A stretch of 64,000 nt of DNA from Alisma plantago-aquatica (Eukaryota; Streptophyta; Magnoliopsida; Alismatales; Alismataceae): NCBI GenBank assembly GCA_963693085.1, contig OY856409.1:298162558-298226557 (forward strand), in the 5' to 3' direction. The notes under the pieces were generated by a model. It saw only the letters and a program-made list of their open reading frames with translations, was not told the DNA's origin and searched no databases. This document shows, one piece after another, positions 46,908 through 58,537 of this stretch. Position 1 is the stretch's first letter; every line of letters starts with the position of its first letter. Position numbers and translations under genes: made by a program.

Positions 46908-47640
46908 CAAATTAGTCTTGACCAAACAGTTTTGCCTATTTGGTTTTGATCAATCGTTCTGTACCAAACAATTTTCCCTAGCGGTCTGCCCATTCAGTTT
47001 TGACCTCTCGATCTTATGCATTCACTCACACGGTCCTCCACCTACCACCTTCCCAAACTATCCCCAAAACCGTTTGGATGATGAAGACCATTTGAACGAA
47101 GATTGTGTGGGGCCAAAACCGTTCAGTCACAAGACCGATTGGAACCCATCGGTCTTCAAGACCGTTTTCATCTCCAAACCATTTGGATGTTGAAGACTGT
47201 TTGGGAGCCGACGATCCTCCAGACCATTTGGCGGTGCACGACCATGAGACCATTTGGAAGAGAAGAACGCCAGAGACCCAAACCGTTTGGGGCGCAAAAC
47301 CAATCGGTCTCCAAGACCGTTTGGATGTAGCAAACTGATAGAAGCCAAGACCGTTTGGATGCAACAAGACCGTTCAAGCCTCATCGGTCTCCAAGACTGT
47401 TTGGAGTCAAGACCGATCAGATCCCATCGGTCCTCATGACCATTTGAACACTTAGGTGAAGACCGATTAAGAGCAAGATCGTTTTCCAAAGACCATTTGG
47501 AGGCCATCGGTCCTCAAGACCATTTGGACAATGACACAAGACCGTTTGGCCATCAAACGGTCTCCAAGACTGTTTGGATGCAGACTGGTTGGAGGCACCT
47601 TACTCCGAACCGTTTGGACTCCAAACCGTTTGGAAGGAGT
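46908..47640 (+). repeat. GACCGTTTGG/GGTCTTCAAGACC dyad array in the LTR of element D
   Basis: More than twenty copies of GACCGTTTGGA or GACCATTTGGA, many joined to form GGTCTTCAAGACC or GGTCTCCAAGACC, inverted repeats with 5-6 bp arms. The 3' LTR carries the matching array at 56510-57220. Overlapping open frames on both strands are repeat artefacts. Confidence 0.85.
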
Positions 47641-47673
47641 TCACATAAAAAATGTGAGGACCCGACCTGAGCC

Positions 47674-47681
47674 TATAAATA
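47674..47681 (+). promoter_or_regulatory. TATA box, 5' LTR of element D
   Basis: TATAAATA in GAGCCTATAAATAGAACC, 34 bp after the array. In the 3' LTR it has mutated to TGTAAATA (57249-57256). Confidence 0.68.
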
Positions 47682-49046
47682 GAACCATAAGGGTCCTCAT
47701 TTGGGCATCAATCTGGGGACGCCGACAGGCTACCCAAGCACAAGGGTCAATCCAGCTCCTTCATCCACGTCACCATCATCTCACCTGCTCCTCTCACTGT
47801 GAGCAAGAAGGCCAAGAAGAGAAAAAAGGTGCAAAAGAAGTTCTGCCTGGTCTGCCTTGGTGGTTCTTCCTCCTCGCCCAGATCTGCCCCGATACGATGT
47901 AGAGGACCGCATCATCTTCACCGAGCTGTGACTATCTTCTACATCATGCTCATGGCGGAATCTTCCCTCTCTCTTATTCTTCTTGTTTCTCACATCATGA
48001 GCGAGTAGTCCCTTTTCGCTGGGGTGTGGGGACTAGCTCCGCTGGCCATGGTTTCATGCCTTTTCATTTAAAATTCCAAGGCAATGTATATAACTTTTCA
48101 TTTCGTTGTTAATCATTAATGTTTGTAGATTGGTTATCTGCTTGCTTCCATCATGTTTTTCCCTATGTTGTGAGAACTTATGTACATATGGTAGAATGTC
48201 GATTAATGAGGTTGACTCCCAAACTAGAAATAGAATGGGATTCCTTGAGGTCGTAAGTGTATAATACGTGAGGGGATGAGCCATCTAGCTTATAGTGACG
48301 CTTCTGTGGCCTAAACATCCCTTAGAGAGGGCCACAACCTTAGTTGGATTTTGTATCTTCTTTGTTAATCATCAATGTTTTCTTGTAGATTAATCACTTG
48401 CTTGCTTGTCAATTAGCACAATTGACTCCTTGACGAGAACTTCCAATATGATTCTTTGGGGTTGTAAGTGTATGATCTGTGAGGGGACGAGCCATCTAGC
48501 CTATGGTGATGCTTCTACGGCCTAAACATCCCTTAGGGAGGGCCACACCATCAGTTGGATGTTGTATCTTCAGAGCCGTAAGTATGTGATTCGGATGGTG
48601 ATGAGACATCTGATACCTAAGGTGATGCTTACGCAAACCTAATGCTCGTATGGGAGGTTTTGCAGTAGCTCTACTTGGATAGTTATATCTTGCCTGGATG
48701 TTTGATGTTTGGATGTGTTTGCATGAGTAGTGGTGGTGAAACCTAAGACCATCCCAGCGATTCCATATCATTAATCCAGATCCAACTTTAATTCTGCTCT
48801 TTACTTTCTTGCAAATAGTTTAATTAACCTCAAATCAACCAATCATTTTAAATATTAGTCTTACTTGAGCTAGATTTGACTAACAATGATTCTTAAAAAA
48901 TGTTTTCTCTTGGGATTCGATCCTTAACTATACTATGATAAGACCCATCCGCTTGCGGGTGGTATTATTGCACAAGGTTTTGGTAAAGCTCGGGGATTTT
49001 AACCCCGAGTGAATTTGTTAGTGTGATAATATTCCATGTCAAATTC

Positions 49047-49064
49047 TGGCACCGTTGCCAGGGA
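49047..49064 (+). other. Primer binding site of element D
   Basis: TGGCACCGTTGCCAGGGA, 5 nt after the LTR end; two changes from the perfect site of G. Confidence 0.82.
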
Positions 49065-49217
49065 CAACGAAATCAGTTAGTCAAATCTAGTTCTTTTAAG
49101 GCTAATCTAGGTTTTTGCTTTTTCTTTTGATACAATCGATCATCTACTTGAATTTCACTCTACTCCATCAATCTTACTTCAGATTCTTTCATTTTGAGGT
49201 ACCCCCAAGACTGGTGT

Positions 49218-51083
49218 ATGCACCGTTTGAACAGTCCCATACTCTCTGCCAGTTTTGATCCAGAAATTTATAGAACCTTTCACCGTCAGAATAGAGAGAA
49301 TCAAGAAATAATGGCTGAAGAAGAGGAAATAGCCCGAAGGGTTTCTTAAGCCATTAATGCACAGAGAGAAATGATCATGCAAAAAGCCAGAGCTGCAGTT
49401 CAAGAATAAATTAAAGTAGCACAAGCAGCAGTGCAAGCAGCAGAACTATAAAAAGATCTTAGCGAGTTCTCCATCCCTAAAGCTGATGACGTTCATCACC
49501 CAGTACAACCTTCTCCCATCAATGCTCCCAACTTTGAGATACGAGCACATTGGAGTACCTTGCTTCAAAATAGCCCGTTCTATGGGAAACAAGGAGAAGA
49601 TAGTGAGGAACATCTTCTAAGATTCATCGATCTATGTGCTATGACAAAGCAAAATGGAGTCAAAGATGATGCCATCCGACTCCGTCTCTTCAAGTATTCT
49701 CTTACTGATAGAGCTATAAGTTGGTACAATTCCTTACAATGTAACCCATCACCACTTGGGAACAACTTTAGAATGTCTTTCTAGAAAAGTTCTACCCTCC
49801 TTCCCTCACCTATGAAATAAGGGGCCAAATAACCATGTTCACTCAATCCCCTGGAGAAACCATTGGTGAAGCATGGGAAAGATATAAAGATCTTCTACGC
49901 AAATGTCCACACCATGGAATCCCTAAGAATCAGCTTATTGAAATCTTCTACATGGGTGTGGACGATGATATCAAAAGGTTTTTAGATTCCTCATCTGGAG
50001 GAAACTTCATGCGACAAAGTTATGATAGCGCATGGAGGGTTGTCACCCTTGGAACTGAAAATCAAGCTAATTGGGGTAGATCTGTAGGCAAAGGAGTGTT
50101 GAAGGTAGCTATGGAAGAAGTTATTCCCCTCAGCAATAGGAACAGATTAAGTCAGCTTTGCTGTTCTGTGAAGCATATAAAGGTATTGATCATTCCACTT
50201 TAGAATGCAATGTTCTCTACGATGTTGTTCCAAGCAACGCATGTGGCCAAGGAGATAATAGTCAAATGGAAAATCTTAATGTTGTCAACACCATCCCTGG
50301 TCAAGGATATTACAATCCAAATTAGAATAGGAATCATCCTGGTTTTCAATATGGAAATCCTTCAGGAGAAGAAAACTCACGACAACTTGGTTCAAACAAT
50401 CAACCATGAGGCCCACCAGGATTGTAGTATAACCAACAAAATTTTTTTGGGAATCAAGGGAACTTTAGAGGAAACTTTCCAAACATGAACTTAAACAATT
50501 ATCAGAACAACTCACAATTCCAGAATCCCAACCAGGTCCCTTTCCAAAATCAACAACAAGGGAAACAAACCGGACCCATTTCTCTTGATGACAAACTGAC
50601 GACCATTGAGAATATGTTGTAGTCGTAGCAAACCATGATAGATAACCAGCAAACCTTGATAGGTAACCAGCAAGCACATCAGAAAGCAATTGAATCTCAA
50701 CTAGCTCAACTTGCAGCTAGTGTGAAGCCACCTATTGGAGCCTTTTCTGGTCAACCAGAGAACAATCCTAAACATCCTGAGCAATTGAAGGATGTTATGA
50801 ATCGTTCTGGTAATGCAGATCTTGACCCTCCTGTCAGGACACCAATGGTTGTCATAGATGAACAAGACCAGGTGAAAGATCAAGTTGAAAAGGATCTGAA
50901 TCTTTTCTGATGGAGCAGCCAAGCAATGATAAGTCAGACAAAGAAAATTCTGCGAAACCTACTACAGAAGAGGAAAAAGAAACACCAGAACCTAATATCC
51001 CTATATACAAGCCTCATATACCTTTTCCAGCTCATTTAAGGTAAACAAAGCTTGATACTCATTTCAATAAGTTCAAAGAAGCT
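49218..51083 (+). pseudogene. Gag of element D (stops and several frameshifts)
   Basis: The ATG at 49218 corresponds to A's start. Frame 1 carries stops at the N-terminus and holds the first half of the gag domain (RFIDLCAM, WYNSLQ). A 1-nt deletion near 49745 shifts it; the second half resumes at about 49780 (EAWERY, CPHHGI). Near 50100 a deletion compared with A removes the segment before the zinc knuckle, and the knuckle (about 50158-50205) has lost its second Cys to Tyr. An Asn/Gln-rich part follows (50310-50720), with another shift near 50905 before the linker to protease. Confidence 0.82.
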
Positions 51084-51734
51084 ATGAAAAAGCTTCATGT
51101 TGATATTCCCTTTTTAGATGCTCTGACTGAGATACCAGCCTGGTCAAAGTACTTGAAATCTCTCCTCACCAAAAAATATATAACTGAGGAATATGAAACA
51201 GTCAAGCTAGAAACAACTACTTCATACATCATCCAAAGCAAGATGCCCAAGAAGAAGAAAGATCCAAGATCTTTTAGGATTTCTTGCCATATCATTGATT
51301 CATCTTGTAAGAAGGGATTAACAGATCTTGGTGCTAGCATCTCCATCATGCCACTTATCCTTTGCAAAAGGCTAGGGTTTGATGAACTACTCCCAATTGG
51401 CATGACAATACAACTTGCAGATAACACTATGACTCTACCCTTAGGAATCATTGAGGATGTCCCTGTCAAGGTAGGAAAAGACTCCTATGTTCCTTGTGAC
51501 TTTTTCATCATGGACATAAAGGAAGACACTAGATACACTCTCATATTTGGATGTCTATTCCTCGCCACTGCAAGAGCCCTGATTGATTTTGAAGCAGGAA
51601 CTTTGCTGCTCAGATTAGGTAAAGAAACTCTCGAGTTTAAAGTTTTTGAAAGTATGCGAAGATCGGGCATGCAAGAAGAAGTCTACTTGATTAAGTGCAT
51701 AGAGCAGATGTCACTACTCACACAAGAGGACTAA
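51084..51734 (+). pseudogene. Retropepsin of element D
   Basis: An open 216-codon stretch in the frame that continues into RT. DLGAS, IQLAD and PCDFF are intact, so this domain looks catalytically complete, unlike its NLGAS counterpart in A. It is called a pseudogene because the polyprotein around it is broken (Gag frameshifts upstream, TAA at 51732-51734 downstream). Confidence 0.8.
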
Positions 51735-54700
51735 AAACAAGAAGATCCTCTAGGAGTAGCTTTGACTGACCTAAATGCAACTAGTTCAATTGATGAACAA
51801 GTGAAAATTTGTGTTCTCGACCTTGACACTGCCGAAGAAGAACCTGAAACCAAAATTGAGGAACCCAAAGCTGTGGATGTCATTGAGGAACCATGTGAAA
51901 AACCAAAAGCTCCTAAAATGAAACCTCAACCTGAGGGATTGAAGTATGTGTTTCTAGATGACCTCAAAGTCTGCCCATTCATCATAAATTCTGATCTAAC
52001 GGTAGAACAAAAAGATAAACTCTTGACAGAACTAAAGGAAAGAAGGAAAGACATAGGATACAAGATGAGTGATCTCACTAGGGTGAGTCAAGAACTTTGT
52101 ATGCACTAAATTCCCATGGAGGAAGACCATAATCCGATTGTTGAACATCAACGAAAGCTAAATCCAAACATGAAAGAAGTATTCCGCCGTGAAGTTATCA
52201 AATTACTTACTACAGGGATCATCTATCCGATATTTGACTCGCCATGGGTAAGTCTCATGCATGTTGTCCCCAAGAAAGGCAGAACTACCATGATACACAA
52301 TGAAGATAAAAAACTCATCCCTACTCGAACAGTCACAGGGTGGAGAATGTGTATTGATTACAGGAAGTTGAACAAGGTGACTCAAAGGGATCATTTTCCA
52401 ATGCCTTTTCTTGACCAAGTCCTAGAAAGGTTGGCCCACCAAGAGTATTTCTCTTATCTTAACGGTTACTCTGGATTCTATCAAATACCTATACATCCAG
52501 ATGACCAAGAGAAAAAATCTTTACTTGCCCATTTGGAACATTTGCCTTCCGAAGGATGCCGTTCGGACTCTGCAATGCACCTGCAACTTTCCAACGTTGC
52601 ATGACAGTTATATTTGCTGGTCTAACTGAGACCATCATGGAAGTTTTTATGGATGATTTTTCTATATATGGAGATTCATACGACTCATGCCTAAAACACC
52701 ACTCCCTTGTCCTTAAACGGTGTGAAGAAGCACATCTTGTGTTGAATTGGGGGAAGTGTCACTTTATGGTGAAAGAAGGCATTGTCCTTGGTCATAGAGT
52801 CAGCAAGTGAGGAATCAAAGTGAATAGAGAGAAAATCAAAGTGATTTCCAAACTTGCTATCCCGACAAATGTAAGATAAGTTCGTGCGTTCCTAGGTCAT
52901 GCAGGCTTTTACAGACGGTTCATAAAGGATTTCTCTAAGATGACTAAGCCGATGACAAATTTGTTACTAAAGGACGTTGAGTTCCATTTTGACGAAGAAT
53001 GTGTCAAAAGTTTTAATAACCTGAAACATGCCCTTACAACAACACCCATCATTAGATCTCCTGATTGGGATCATCCATTTGAAATTATGTGTGATTCCAG
53101 TGATTATGCTGTGGGTGTTGTTTTAGGCCAATGTATAGAAAAGAAACATTATGTGATCTGCTATGCATCGAAGACCCTCGATGAAGCCCAGAGGAATTAT
53201 GCAACTACCGAGAAAGAACTTCTTGTAGTTATGTATGCCTTTGACAAGTTTAGATCCTACCTCATTGGCTCAAAAGTCATTGTCTACACAAATCATGCAG
53301 CTATCCATTACCTCCTAGCAAAGAAAGATGCTAAACCTAGGTTAATTAGATGGATTCTCCTATTATAAGAATTTGATCTAGAGATAAGAGATAAGAAGGG
53401 TACATAAAATGTTGTAGAAGATCACCTAAGTCGCATCCACACCTTGGAAACCAAGAAGATCCAAATTAATGATTCCCTTCCAAACGACCAGCTTATGAAA
53501 GTTTCATAAGCTACCCCTTGGTTTTCAGATTATGTGAACTACCTTGCCGCTGGCATTATCCACCCCGAATGCACTAGAAATGCGTTGAAGAAATTCATGC
53601 ATGATGTGAAGCATTATCACTGGGATGAGCCATACCTCTTCAAGCTCTGTGCTTATGGTCTATATAGATGATGTATCGCTGAGGAAGAAGCTCAACTTAT
53701 TCTAGAGCAATGTCACTCAGGCCCAGTTGGAGGCCATATGATTTCTAAGAAAACTTGCTTGAAAGTTTTGCAATGTGGATTCTTTTGGCCAACCATATCC
53801 AAAGATTCCTACGAATTTTTTCTATCATGTGACAAATGTCAAAAAATAGGTAACTTAACAAAGAGAGATGAGATGCCGTTAAAGTTGTGGCAAGAAGTTG
53901 AGATATTTGATGTTTGGGGTGTGGACTATATGGGTCCATTCCCATCTTCGAATGGATTTTCCTACATCCTAGTGGATGTGGATTACATCTCAAAATGGGT
54001 TGAAGCCATACCAACCGTCACTAGTAATTTGAAACATGTCATCAAATTATTAAAAGATAATATCTTTCCTCAATTTGGTGTCCCACGAACTATGATATCC
54101 GGTAGAGGTTCTCATTTTCTTGAAAGAAGCTTTGAAACATTACTGAGGAAATATGGTGTAACTCACAAGGTAGCCTCGCCCTACCATCCACAAACAAGTG
54201 GACATGTAGAGGTTTCTAACCGTCAACTCAAGCCTATTTTGGAAAAGACAGTAGGCTGCAATTGAAAAGATTGGTCAGTGAAAATCAATGACGCATTGTG
54301 GGCTTACCAAACTACTTTTAAGACTCCCCTTGGCACTACACCATTTCGGTTAATCTATGGAAAGTCATGCCACCTTCCTGTAGAACTGGAACACAAAGCA
54401 TGATGGGAAATTAAACAAATAAATTTTGATATGAAGGGAGTAGGCCAAGCCAAGATTCTGCAACTCCAAGAGATGGAAGAACTCTGAATGACAGCTTATG
54501 AGAATGCATGAATATATAAAGAACGCATAAAACTTTGGCATGATGGTCATCTAAAAAGAAAGGACATACAAATAGGAGACCAAGTTCTTCTGTTTTACTC
54601 AAGACTAAGGTTATTCCTAGGGAAACTCCACTCTCACTGGACTGGACCTTACATTGTCAAGAATATCTACCCACATGGTGCTTTCTCCTTATGGAGTTAA

Positions 54701-54777
54701 AAGTTAGGCTATTTTGTGGCAAATGGCCAACATGTGAAGAGATACTTCATTCCAGTAGATACTAGAACTAAAGAATA
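51735..54777 (+). pseudogene. Pol of element D: reverse transcriptase, RNase H, integrase
   Basis: The protease frame runs to about 52520, where a 1-nt deletion shifts to the frame used until TAA at 54777. RT has CIDYRKLN, FGLCNAPATF and FMDD (52646-52657). In RNase H the Asp in the third motif is replaced (VYTNH for VYTDH). In integrase the HHCC zinc site is complete (CDKC), the first Asp (53924) and the Glu (54209) remain, but the second Asp is replaced by Gly at 54101-54103 (ISGRG for ISDGG). Several stops replace Arg codons seen in C (CGA to TGA). The enzyme is dead. Confidence 0.87.
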
Positions 54778-56292
54778 AATAAAACTTTCCAAACCAACAT
54801 ATCTATCAGAAAGTTGAAGGAATCATGTCGAGCCATCGACATAAAGCAAAGGCACTTTTCGGGAGGCAATCCGATCAATAAATTTGTTTTTACTTTTAAT
54901 TTTAAATTAGAATTTTTCTCTAATTTTGTTTCTACCTTTTAGATAATGTCACACTAAAATAAAAATCACATCACGAGATGCTATCTTTAGTTTTGATTGG
55001 TTTTCATTCTAGAAATTTTCAGATGAAGGACGCACGCTGAATGGGACACAATCACATCTCGTGGTCCAGTCGGCATGTATTTTCCCCTCCATCTCAGATT
55101 TAGAGTTTGCTCAGGATGAGAAAATTTCTATGTTCAGGGTGGAGGGTGGGTGGTATGTACTTCACTTTCCACCTTCACCCATCTAAATCAGACTTAATAT
55201 TTCATCATTGCATTTTTGACCAAAATTTTCAAAATTTTCAAAAAAAATTAAATTTTAAAAGTTTTTTAAAGTATTTGAACAGATACTGGATAAAGTTTTA
55301 AAGCTTTTGAATCAATATACCCTCCTTATTCAAAGAAAATCCTCAAGAGGACCACCTTTTGAAACTAGCCTTTTGATTGAAATCATCATGTGAAGCTTAT
55401 GAATCCTAACATCACGATCTTTATGCAAAAATGGCAAGTGTCTATAGAACTGATAGGGATCAAACATGTCGTGCTTCCTAACTGGGTAGTGGGACAATAA
55501 CATGGAATCCCCAATGGATCCTCATCAAGTCATTATTGGAGCAGAGTACGATAATGAGAACAATTCGATGCACTAAATTGTAAATCAAGTGGCATTCTGA
55601 TCTGAACTCTCTTCTACACTTCTTCTATCATCTTCGTACCCCTCCGTCCATCAAAAAAAGAAACAAAAATAGCCAAAATAGTGCCAAACCCTAAGTTCAG
55701 GGTGGCACACCACCCTTTTCTATATCTGCTTCTTCCATATCCCTCGCTAATAAATAGGGGCATACCACCAAGAAAAGATGCCAAAGCACACACAAAATGA
55801 AATGCAATCTCGAGTCGAATAGAGGAGAGATTCGCACAAAAAAAATGCAATCAATGAAATTGCAAATAATATAATAAAAATCTTGAGTTGAATAGAGGAG
55901 ATATTTAATTCTTCCTTCCACACCACCCTTCACTCCCTTTTCTACCTAAAAGGCACAATGAATGCCTCCATTATCCTAAAAAACACCAGTGTCAGATCAG
56001 ATGCACACTTGTTGCTTTGCGGGTATCTCTGGACTATTAAAAAACTCTTTGACATGCTTGTTGTTGGAAAAAGTGAGGAGGAAGTGATGTTGGAAAGAAA
56101 ACCCAGGAATGAAGATATGGTAAGATGTGTTCAGTGATCTTAGGAAGTAGAGATGCTCAGTCATACTGAGCAGAGAGAAGCAATCGTGATGTGAAGAGGA
56201 GGCAATCACACAATTTGAAAGTATTCAATTGGCACGACTATTTCATATTTTGTGTTACTCGAGGATGAGAAACATTTAAGTTTGGGGTATTC
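54778..56292 (+). other. Non-coding 3' region of element D
   Basis: Twin stem-loops GTCGA-GCCA-TCGAC (54827-54840) and TCGGG-AGGCAA-TCCGA (54859-54874), then a T-rich stretch ending TTTTCAG at 55016-55022. After that 1.2 kb hold no gene: the third ORF present in C and G is missing. A first polypurine-like motif is at about 55112-55150 and the real one, AAGTTTGGGG, at 56278-56287, both after CTC(G)AGGATGAGAAA. Confidence 0.7.
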
Positions 56293-58537
56293 TGATGAAT
56301 CCATATTCATTATGATTTTTAGTCACCTTTTTGGGACCAATTCGATTCAATACTTTCGATTTCATCTCCTAAACCTCAAAAAATGCAATTTTTTCTTAGC
56401 TAATTCAAATAGTGAGATTATTAACTAGATTTATATTGATTTTTTGCATGTCTTGATGAGGTTCAACCATCATATGGAATTCACTCAAGATCCTCTCAAC
56501 CTTGGTCTTGACCAAACGATTTTTCCTATTCGATCTTGATCAATCGTTCTGTACCAAACAATTTTCCCTAGCGGTCTGCCCATTCAGTTTTGACCTCTCG
56601 GTCTTATCCATTCACTCACATGGTCCTCCACCTACCACCTACCCAAACGGTCCCCAAAACCGTTTGAACAATGAAGATCATTTGAATGAAGATCGTTTGG
56701 GGCCAAAACTGTTCGGTCTCAAGACTGATTGGAACCCATCGGTCTTCAAGACCGTTTGCATCTCCAAACCATTTGGACGCTGAAGACCATTTGGGAGCTG
56801 ACGATCCTCAAGACCGTTTGGCGGTGCATGACCGCGAGACTGTTTGGAGGAGAAGAACGCTGGAGACCCAAACCGTTTGGGGCACAAAACCAATCAGTCT
56901 CCAAGACCATTTGGATGTAACAAACTGATAGAAGCCAATGCCATTTGGATGTCTGCAAGATCGTGCAAGCCTCATCGGTCTCCAAGACCATTTGGAGTCA
57001 AGATCGATCGGATCCCATCAATCCTCAAGACCGTTTGGACACTTAGGTGAAGACTGATTAAGAGCAAGATCATTTTCCAAAGACCGTTTGGAGGCCATCG
57101 GTCCTCAAGACCATTTGGACAAAGACACAAGACTGTTTGGCCATCAAATAGTCTCCAAGACCATTTGGATGAAGATTGGTTGGAGGGACCTTACTCCAAA
57201 CCATTTGGAAGGAGTTCACAGCAAAAATGTGAGGACCCGACCTGAGTCTGTAAATAGAACCGCAAGGGTCCTCATTTGGGCATCGATCTGGGGATGCCGG
57301 CAGGCTACCCAAGCACAAGGGTTGATCCAACTCCTTCATCCATGTCGCCGTCATCTCACCTACTCCTCTTGCTGTGAGAAAGAAGGCCAAGAAGAGAAAG
57401 AAGGTGGAGAAGAAGTTCTATCCGGTCTGCCTTGGTGGTTCTTCCTCCTCACCCAGATCTTCCCCGACATGACGTAGAGGACCACATCATCTTCACCGAG
57501 CTGTGACTATCTTCTGCATCATGCTCATGGCAAAATCTTCCCTATCTCTTGTTCTTCTTATTTCTCACATCATGAGTGAGTAGTCCCTTTTCTCTTTTCA
57601 TTTCTTTGTTAATCGTTAATGTTTGTAGATTGGTTATCTGCTTGCTTCCATCATGTTTTTCCCTATGTTGTGAGAACTTCTATGCGTAGGGTAGAATGTC
57701 GATTAATGAGGTTGACTCCCAAACTAGAAATAGAACGGGATTCCTTGAGGTTGTAAGTGTATGATCCGTGAGGGGACAAGCCATCTAGCCTACGATGATG
57801 CTTCTGTGGCCTAAACATTTCTTAGGGAGGGCCACAACCTTAGTTGGATTTTGTATCTTCTTTATTAATCGTCGATGTTTGCTGGTAGATTAATCACCTG
57901 CTTGCTTGTCGATTAGCACGGTTGACTCCTTGACGATAACTTCTGATAGGATTCCTTGGGGTCGTAAGTGTATGATCCGTGAGGGGACGAGCCATCTAGC
58001 CTACAGTGATGCTTTTGTGGCCTAAACATCCCTTAGGGAGGGCCACAACCTCAGTTGGATGTTGTATCTTTAGAGCTGTAAGTATGTGATCTGGATGGTG
58101 ATGAGACATCTGATACCTAAGGTGATGCTTACGCAAACCTAACACCCGTATGGGGGGTTTTGCCGTAGCTCTACTTGGATAGTTATATCTTGCCTGGATG
58201 TTTGATGTATGGATGTGTTTGCATGAGTAGTGGTGGTGAAACCTGAGACCATACCAGCGATTCCATATTATTAATCTAGATCCAACTTTAATTTTGCTCT
58301 TTACTTTCTTGCAAATAGTTTAATTAACCTCAAATCAACCAATCATTCTAAATATTAATCTTACTTGAGCTAGATTTGACTAACAATGATTCCTAAAAAA
58401 TGTTGTCTCTTGGGATTTGATCCTTAACTATATTGTGATAAGACCTGTCTGCTTGCGGGTGGTTTGCAAAAGGTTTTGGTAAAGCTCGGGGATTTTAACC
58501 CCGAGTGAATTTGTTAGTGCGATAATATTCCACGTCA
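56293..58537 (+). repeat. 3' LTR of element D
   Basis: 2245 bp, ending CCACGTCA. Compared with the 5' LTR it lacks about 85 bp at 57590 (lost between short CTTTTC repeats). The CAG before the array is CAT (56447 region) and the TATA box is mutated. Confidence 0.9.

Larger units (their letters stand above)
46690..49041 (+). repeat. 5' LTR of element D
   Basis: 2352 bp, TGATGAATCC ... CCATGTCA. Order: T-rich stretch ending CAG at 46843-46845, dyad array about 46908-47640, TATAAATA at 47674-47681, long leader. About 107 bp longer than the 3' LTR. Confidence 0.9.
46690..58537 (+). mobile_element. Element D: full-length Athila-like Ty3/gypsy element
   Basis: 11.85 kb with 5' LTR 46690-49041, primer site, gag, protease, pol (to 54777), non-coding 3' region, polypurine tract and 3' LTR 56293-58537. 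Flanks TTAAT and CTAAT match at 4 of 5. Gag and LTR ends match A. No third ORF is present. LTRs differ by about 7% by eye at their starts, plus deletions. The coding sequence carries stops and frameshifts. Confidence 0.9.

Noticed and set aside
47026..47507. Overlapping open frames on both strands (up to 126 codons)
   Set aside because: They follow from the GACCGTTTGG repeats in the LTR of D; the 3' LTR counterparts differ in frame and length.
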